This document shows, in pieces, positions 6,369-10,303 of a stretch of 10,303 nt of DNA. A program made the translations under genes and the position numbers. Below the pieces are notes generated by a model. The model was not told the origin of the DNA. It made no database searches and saw only the letters and a list, made by a program, of their open reading frames with translations. Every line of letters begins with the position of its first letter. The first letter of the stretch is position 1. The DNA is from Clostridiales bacterium (GTDB taxonomy: Bacteria > Bacillota > Clostridia > Oscillospirales > CAG-272), in the NCBI GenBank assembly GCA_019415985.1, contig DXYE01000092.1:1-10303 (forward strand), given 5' to 3'.

Positions 6369-7538
6369 ATGAGGATAGCCGCATTTTGTTTTGCCGTATT
6401 GTTTGCAGCGATGTTGTTGATCCCGTCGATTTTTGCCATGCTTGGACGTGAGACGCCGTCAGAACGCAGTGCAGATGAGACGAGAGTGGAAAGTACGGAC
6501 GTTCCGGAAGACAGAAAGGGACAGGCATCCATTTCAGGGGTTAACGATGCTTTTGACGGGGAGCAGACTGCTGCACCGGAAACAGAGACTTCAATGGATA
6601 AAGCAGATGAAGCATTGTCCGTACAAGCACATCAGTCGGCAGACGGCCCCTCAGATTCCTCGGAGCGCCGTACGGTGGATGATGAAACGTTAACGGTCAT
6701 GCTGCTGTCCGAGAATGGTGAGGAGATATGTACGGATATGAAACTTTCCGCCTTTCTGTACGGAGCCTTACTTGGAGAAATGCCCTCCAGCTTTGAGCCG
6801 GAGGCTTTGCGGGCCTGCGCGGTTGCAGCCAGAAGCTATGTACTGTACGTCAAGGACCAGGAATATCGAAGAGACGGGCACAAGGGCGCGGATATCTGCG
6901 GTGACTACAGACACTGTATGGCATATCTGTCTTACGAGGATGCCTGCGAACTGTGGGGGGAAGTGCAGGCGGGTGCTGCACTGGAGAAAATGAAAGAAGC
7001 TGTGGACAGTACAGCCGGCATGGTTCTGACATATGGCGGTCAGGTATGCAACGCCATGTTTCATTCGATGTCATGGAAATGTACGGAGTCGGCGTCCAAT
7101 CTGTGGACATGTGACATGCCTTATCTGAGTTCCGTAGATACACCGGAGACTACCGCCTTGAAGGGTATGGCAAGTGAGGTGAGATGTTCCGTTGAAAGCG
7201 CGCTTCAAAAGCTGCGGTCTGTGGGTGTGAACGCGAGCAGCAAGGATTTGAAAAATGCGGTTCCGGTATATAACAGCAGCGGCAGAGTCGATAAGGTAAG
7301 ATTTGCTTCGGGAGAGGCAACGGGTACACAGATCCAACAGCTATTCTCCCTGCGTTCCACAGAGTTTTCACTGACCTATGACGCAGATACGCAGGAGATC
7401 GTCTTTTCCGTACTTGGGTTTGGACACGGTATTGGCATGAGCCAGTACGGTGCGGAACTTATGGCACAGGAGGGGGAGAGATGGCAGTCGATCGTTCTGC
7501 ACTATTATCCGGGCGCGATTCTGGAGTTGTTCTCTTAG
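6369..7538 (+). CDS. spoIID: Stage II sporulation protein D (SpoIID), peptidoglycan lytic transglycosylase
   Basis: The product has 389 residues. An N-terminal membrane anchor (residues about 3-25) is followed by a long low-complexity acidic linker (about 30-105) and the SpoIID domain. Catalytic Glu is predicted at E137 in GEMPSSFEPEALRACAVAARSY (136-157). H171, C176, H182 and C183 form a cluster like the zinc site of clostridial SpoIID proteins. The conserved C-terminal FGHGIGMSQYGAELMA (351-366) and HYYPGA are present. SpoIID cleaves glycan strands during engulfment of the forespore, working with SpoIIP and SpoIIM in Bacillus. The start at 6369 has a GAAAGG ribosome site about nine bases upstream. 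Two oddities: the usual STS(N/G)G motif reads SMSWK (233-237), with extra cysteines C238 and C248, and the linker is longer than in the ~340-residue Bacillus protein. No usual spo neighbours are seen. A vegetative SpoIID/LytB paralogue is the main alternative. Confidence 0.87.
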   Translation: MRIAAFCFAVLFAAMLLIPSIFAMLGRETPSERSADETRVESTDVPEDRKGQASISGVNDAFDGEQTAAPETETSMDKADEALSVQAHQSADGPSDSSERRTVDDETLTVMLLSENGEEICTDMKLSAFLYGALLGEMPSSFEPEALRACAVAARSYVLYVKDQEYRRDGHKGADICGDYRHCMAYLSYEDACELWGEVQAGAALEKMKEAVDSTAGMVLTYGGQVCNAMFHSMSWKCTESASNLWTCDMPYLSSVDTPETTALKGMASEVRCSVESALQKLRSVGVNASSKDLKNAVPVYNSSGRVDKVRFASGEATGTQIQQLFSLRSTEFSLTYDADTQEIVFSVLGFGHGIGMSQYGAELMAQEGERWQSIVLHYYPGAILELFS

Positions 7539-7581
7539 CTGATTCTGCGAAAACAAAACGGCTTCGCGGCCGGGGTGTATG

Positions 7582-7611
7582 TTGACAAAATCAGTGATAT
7601 GGTGATATAAT
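7582..7611 (+). promoter_or_regulatory. Near-perfect sigma-A promoter of the SPFH gene
   Basis: Exact consensus hexamers TTGACA (7582-7587) and TATAAT (7606-7611) are separated by 18 bp. Transcription would start near 7618, leaving a leader of about 190 nt before the ATG at 7811. The leader has short potential hairpins (ACTGC...GCAGT near 7634-7653; ATGAAA...TTTCAT near 7724-7748) but no class of regulatory RNA that I recognise. Confidence 0.85.
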
Positions 7612-7810
7612 GGACACGGTAAACAGAAAGATAACTGCGGCAAAAGCAGCAGTCGGTTCACGTTTAAATGCAATTATATATGTAATTTTATATCACAGAT
7701 TTATTGCGGTGCAGATAAAAATATGAAATGAACAAATCCGGTTTCATGTAGGATGAACTTATTGTACCAATAAAAACGCAACAAATACATTTCGGAGCAG
7801 GAGGCGGAAT

Positions 7811-9127
7811 ATGGGTCTGATAAAAGCACTGGGAGGAGCCGTAGGCGGCACGCTTGCCGATCAATGGCGCGAATTCTTCTATTGCGATGCAATGGACACG
7901 GACACGCTGGTCAAAAAAGGGGGCAAACGGGTCAGCAGACGCACCTCAAATACGAAAGGCGAAGACAACATCATATCTAACGGATCGGTGATTGCGGTCA
8001 ACGAAGGGCAGTGCATGCTGGTTGTCGAGCAGGGGAAAGTAATAGAGGTTTGCGCGGAAGCCGGGGAATTTCTCTATGATACATCAACAGAGCCTTCAAT
8101 TTTTTACGGAAAGCTTGGCGAGGGCATTGTTCAGACCTTTAAAACCATCGGCCGGCGTTTCACAATGGGCGGGGACACGGGAAAGGATCAGCGTATCTAC
8201 TATATTAATACAAAAGAGATCGTCGGTAATAAATACGGAACACCAGGACCGGTTCCGTTTCGTGTTGTTGATAACAACATCGGTCTGGACATTGATATTT
8301 CCATTCGCTGTCACGGCGAATATTCTTTTAGAATCGTCGATCCTCTACTGTTTTATGTCAATGTCTGCGGTAACGTCGAGCACGATTATACACGTGAGGA
8401 GTTGGACGGTCAGCTTCGCTCCGAATTGATGACAGCGCTGCAGCCGGCCTTTGCCAAGATTTCCGCAATGGGGATTCGATACAGCGCGCTGCCGGGACAT
8501 ACTTCAGAACTCGCGAACGCGCTGAACGAAATACTTTCGGAGAAATGGAAAGAACTGCGCGGCATTTCGATAGCATCCTTCGGTGTCAGCTCGGTCAAAG
8601 CATCGGCCGAGGACGAGGAGATGATCAAACAGCTTCAGAAAAGCGCAGTGATGCGTGATCCGAATATGGCGGCCGCAACACTGGTCGGTGCGCAGGCAGA
8701 GGCGATGAAGACTGCCGCAGCGAATGAGAACGGCGCCATGATGGGCTTCATGGGAATGGGTATGGCCCAGCAAGTCGGCGGCGCAAATCCTGCCAACCTA
8801 TATGAAATGGGCAGAATGCGAAAACCGCAGCAGGAGGCGAAATCCGTTTTCGAAAAGGAAAGCGATGCATGGCAATGCGCCTGCGGTGCGGGGAACAGCG
8901 GCAAATTTTGTTCTGAATGCGGGAAACCGCGTCCGGAAAAGAATACAGAATGGCAGTGTGCTTGTGGTCATGTAAACGACGGCAAATTCTGCGAGGAATG
9001 CGGAAAACCAAAGCCGACTGCAAAATATCGGTGTTCCCGCTGCGGTTGGAAACCCGATGATGCCGAACATCCTCCGAAGTTCTGCCCCGAATGCGGCGAT
9101 GCATTCAATGAAGAGGACCGGCAGTGA
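7811..9127 (+). CDS. SPFH/band-7 (YdjI-like, 'virion core') protein with three C-terminal zinc ribbons
   Basis: The product has 438 residues and starts MGLIKALGGAVGGTLADQWREFF, typical of the YdjI-type SPFH subfamily, in which a short amphipathic N-terminus replaces a membrane helix. The SPFH domain spans about residues 40-265 (SVIAVNEGQCMLVVEQGKV, then FRVVDNNIGLDIDISIRCHG) and is followed by an Ala/Met/Gly-rich helix region (270-335). The tail holds three four-Cys modules: C356/C358/C367/C370, C383/C385/C394/C397 and C408/C411/C425/C428. The first two are near-identical repeats (WQCACG...KFC.ECGKP); the third resembles a rubredoxin/zinc-ribbon knuckle. In Bacillus the relative YdjI works with YdjGH and PspA in membrane-stress response; no such partner is present here. 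AGGAGG (7799-7804) lies 6 bp before the ATG. Expression is probably strong from the consensus promoter. The membrane or stress role is inferred from the family. Confidence 0.9.
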   Translation: MGLIKALGGAVGGTLADQWREFFYCDAMDTDTLVKKGGKRVSRRTSNTKGEDNIISNGSVIAVNEGQCMLVVEQGKVIEVCAEAGEFLYDTSTEPSIFYGKLGEGIVQTFKTIGRRFTMGGDTGKDQRIYYINTKEIVGNKYGTPGPVPFRVVDNNIGLDIDISIRCHGEYSFRIVDPLLFYVNVCGNVEHDYTREELDGQLRSELMTALQPAFAKISAMGIRYSALPGHTSELANALNEILSEKWKELRGISIASFGVSSVKASAEDEEMIKQLQKSAVMRDPNMAAATLVGAQAEAMKTAAANENGAMMGFMGMGMAQQVGGANPANLYEMGRMRKPQQEAKSVFEKESDAWQCACGAGNSGKFCSECGKPRPEKNTEWQCACGHVNDGKFCEECGKPKPTAKYRCSRCGWKPDDAEHPPKFCPECGDAFNEEDRQ

Positions 9128-9262
9128 TTTTTCGGTTTCTTTGCAAAAGCTCTCTTTTGGTCAAAAAGGCCGATTTGGGCACGAAAGGTGTAGGCGTACG
9201 CGATGCACAAAATGTATCTTGTCTGCATAAGACTTATAAATCCGGCTGAAAAAAATCGCTTT

Positions 9263-9284
9263 AAATATAACCGAAATATAACCG
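9263..9284. repeat. Tandem 11-bp direct repeat
   Basis: AAATATAACCG occurs twice in immediate succession (9263-9273 and 9274-9284), and the second copy runs into the left arm of the following hairpin. It may be simple slippage. Confidence 0.7.
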
Positions 9285-9317
9285 CCAGCGGTAAACGGCA
9301 GCCGCTGGCGGTTCTTT
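9280..9317 (+). terminator. Terminator-like hairpin after the SPFH gene
   Basis: The 12-bp perfect arms AACCGCCAGCGG (9280-9291) and CCGCTGGCGGTT (9302-9313) flank a 10-nt loop. The following T run is weak (CTTTG), so termination efficiency is uncertain. It is 150 bp past the SPFH stop with no gene between. Confidence 0.65.
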
Positions 9318-9823
9318 GACCGGGTGAAGCGCGGCCGCAGCACTGTTGGCGATAGGGACCGTGCGGGCCATTCCTTTTTGCTTTTTTATGAGCGCTTGTA
9401 TAAAAAGCGGGTGAACTCTGTGTTTCGGTTATCGGGCGAGCGTCCGCTCGGTGCGCATGGAGATGACTGACCGCAAAAGCAATCACCGGTTTTGTAAAAG
9501 AGGACACGTAACAAAAATGACCGCATTGAAAAGAGCTATCCCCGTGTCGGCTGTTTGGGATTGTGGCAGCGTATAAAAAAGCTGCCGCATTTCATTTGTC
9601 ATTACTCGGACATGAAACATATGATGATAATGCGGCGGCATAAAAGGCTGTCTGTTTTTTGATACGGGAAAGGCGGATGCCGGCACCGAAAAAAATCTGC
9701 GGTACTCCATGCTGTTTGTCTGATTACAACTCTTTGATCCACCTCTAAATGCTGACAAAACAATTTGGATTTGCCGCCGGACTGTTTCAAGATGAACGCC
9801 GCCGCGAAAGGCATGGTCATTAT
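9318..9823. other. Gene-poor stretch before the DUF3343 gene
   Basis: No convincing gene is visible. Two structures are. CGAGC/GCTCG arms lie at 9437-9450. A longer hairpin, TGTGGCAGC (9562-9570) and GCTGCCGCA (9581-9589), has a 10-nt A-rich loop and nine pairs counting one G-U; it has a T-rich but interrupted tail and may be a weak terminator. Long open frames on the minus strand (9483-9758 and 9602-9880) have compositions unlike the neighbouring proteins and no ribosome sites that I can defend. No clear promoter for the next operon was found. Confidence 0.4.
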
Positions 9824-10051
9824 ATGGGAAAGAGAATAATTGTGGCGCTCAGTTCTATTACGCATGCGACGAAAGGCCATGACATTCTGGACGCCAACAG
9901 GATTAAAAACAAAATAATAAAGCTCGACGCCTCACAGACAACAAAAGGGTGCGCGTATGGCCTGGAACTGTTCGGCGAGGCTGCGGAGGTTGAAAAAATA
10001 CTGCGGGATGCCCATGTCAAATTCTCACAAATTATTGACGGCGCAAAATAA
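9824..10051 (+). CDS. DUF3343 putative Se/S carrier-like protein
   Basis: A 75-residue protein, KRIIVALSSITHATKGHDIL, then IKNKIIKLDASQ and the motif TTKGCAYGLEL with C43, and an acidic helix (GEAAEVEKILRDAHV). This matches the length and pattern of the DUF3343 family, described as putative selenium/sulfur carrier-like, where the single cysteine in K-G-C-x-Y-G is the candidate carrier residue. The ATG at 9824 fits family length; an in-frame ATG at 9749 would add 25 residues unlike the family. The only ribosome-site candidate for 9824 is GAAAGG about 12 bases upstream, which is rather far. A cysteine desulfurase gene starts 27 bp downstream, so the two are probably co-transcribed, and the desulfurase could load sulfur or selenium on C43. 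The carrier function is inference; no member has been shown here to act so. Confidence 0.85.
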   Translation: MGKRIIVALSSITHATKGHDILDANRIKNKIIKLDASQTTKGCAYGLELFGEAAEVEKILRDAHVKFSQIIDGAK

Positions 10052-10078
10052 GAGACGCCGTTGAGGAGGAACCCGCAT

Positions 10079-10303
10079 ATGATTTATTTCGATCATGCTG
10101 CGACAAGCTACCCGAAGCCCGACGCCGTCATCCGTACAATGAACCAGTGCATGCGGGATTACTGCGGAAATCCGGGGAGGAGCGCTCACCGTCTCTCGCT
10201 CCGCTCCGCTGAAGAAATTTACCATGTACGCTGTCTGGCAGCCGAAATGTTCGGCTGCCAGACAGCGTACATGGTAAATTTCTTCAGCGGAGCGGAGCGA
10301 GAG
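10079..10303 (+). CDS. Cysteine desulfurase/aminotransferase class V (NifS/Csd type), N-terminal fragment; 3' end corrupted by fold-back
   Basis: AGGAGG (10064-10069) lies nine bases before the ATG. The first ~59 residues are typical of NifS/Csd-like PLP enzymes: IYFDHAATSYPKPDAVIRTM, NPGRSAHRLS (31-40) and EEIYHVRCLAAEMFG. These enzymes take sulfur from cysteine (or selenium from selenocysteine) onto an active-site cysteine for transfer to carriers. The pairing with a DUF3343 gene agrees with that role. From about residue 60 the reading (CQTAYMVNFF...) is the reverse complement of upstream gene sequence, not family sequence, because the window ends in a perfect inverted repeat. The PLP lysine and catalytic cysteine lie beyond the window. 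Trust the coding sequence only to about 10255. Confidence 0.85.
   Translation, partial: MIYFDHAATSYPKPDAVIRTMNQCMRDYCGNPGRSAHRLSLRSAEEIYHVRCLAAEMFGCQTAYMVNFFSGAERE
10193..10303. repeat. Perfect 54-bp inverted repeat at the window end (probable assembly fold-back)
   Basis: Positions 10193-10246 and 10250-10303 are exact reverse complements around the three bases ATG (10247-10249), and the match runs to the very last base. The centre GCCGAA-ATG-TTCGGC is a natural palindrome encoding the expected AEMFG of the desulfurase. A long perfect hairpin inside a conserved enzyme gene is not plausible biology; a self-priming or assembly fold-back at a contig end explains it. Confidence 0.92.

Noticed and set aside
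7697..7730. A fourth copy of the dispersed repeat (TTGCGGTGCA)
   Set aside because: Only about ten bases match, with no partner arm or GTGCACATTAT block nearby.
8968..9507. A 179-codon minus-strand frame
   Set aside because: Its 3' part is antisense to the SPFH zinc-ribbon coding region, it runs across the terminator hairpin, and it shows no family motif or ribosome site.
9483..9880. Overlapping minus-strand frames of 91 and 92 codons
   Set aside because: Residue composition is rich in His, Arg, Met and Gln with no recognisable pattern, no ribosome site was found, and one overlaps the DUF3343 gene.
10025..10225. A minus-strand frame starting MVNFFSGAERE
   Set aside because: It is antisense to the desulfurase gene; its start lies inside the left arm of the terminal inverted repeat, so the same sequence appears again in the fold-back.
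1..10303. CRISPR array, tRNA, rRNA, transposase or integrase genes
   Set aside because: No regularly spaced repeats, no tRNA T-arm signature in a cloverleaf context, no rRNA core sequences and no transposase or recombinase motifs were seen on either strand.

Overview
The window looks like a piece of a chromosome (or metagenomic contig) from a spore-forming Clostridia-type Firmicute, probably a gut anaerobe near the Ruminococcaceae/Oscillospiraceae. This rests on the gene set: a SpoVB/MurJ-type flippase, a SpoIID-type peptidoglycan hydrolase, a YkwD-type CAP protein, an anaerobic corrinoid-activase-type ASKHA ferredoxin, a DUF3343 Se/S carrier-like protein, strong AGGAGG ribosome sites, and an AT-rich accessory patch in a moderate-GC background. 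The taxonomy is inference; no rRNA or tRNA gene is visible.

Layout. Positions 2-706 (+) are the C-terminal part of a multidrug/oligosaccharidyl-lipid/polysaccharide (MOP) superfamily flippase. It is followed, with an ATGA overlap, by a 57-residue protein of unknown function (703-876) and a perfect 17-bp-stem terminator (914-954). After an empty stretch, a good promoter (1322-1350) serves a secreted CAP-domain protein with a cysteine-rich N-terminal region (1483-2352), which ends in a terminator at 2574-2608. The middle of the window holds the only two confident minus-strand genes: an AT-rich GNAT acetyltransferase (3186-3608) and a 552-residue RACo-like 2Fe-2S/ASKHA protein (4017-5675). Degenerate copies of one ~100-bp repeat family bracket these two genes (2774-2884 on one side, 5985-6074 and 6081-6190 on the other). 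Rightward genes then resume: SpoIID (6369-7538), a band-7/SPFH protein with three C-terminal zinc ribbons behind a near-perfect promoter and a ~190-nt leader (7811-9127), a terminator-like hairpin (9280-9317), an approximately 500-bp gene-free stretch, a DUF3343 protein (9824-10051) and the start of a NifS/Csd-type cysteine desulfurase (10079 to window end).

How the genes relate. Flippase, CAP protein and SpoIID all act at the cell envelope or during spore formation, but they are separate transcription units. DUF3343 plus cysteine desulfurase is a likely two-gene sulfur/selenium-handling operon. The RACo-like gene has no corrinoid methyltransferase partner within the window.

Two points need attention. 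The last 111 bases are an exact 54-bp inverted repeat around 3 bases, starting at a natural short palindrome inside the desulfurase gene and running to the last base. This is most likely a fold-back artefact at a contig end, so the desulfurase reading beyond about 10255 should not be trusted. The best candidate for an undescribed element is the three-copy repeat. On the minus strand it has a conserved -10-like box directly followed by a complementary-arm hairpin, and one copy also has a well-spaced -35. It could be a small-RNA family or a non-autonomous mobile element. No clear multi-gene novel system is visible.
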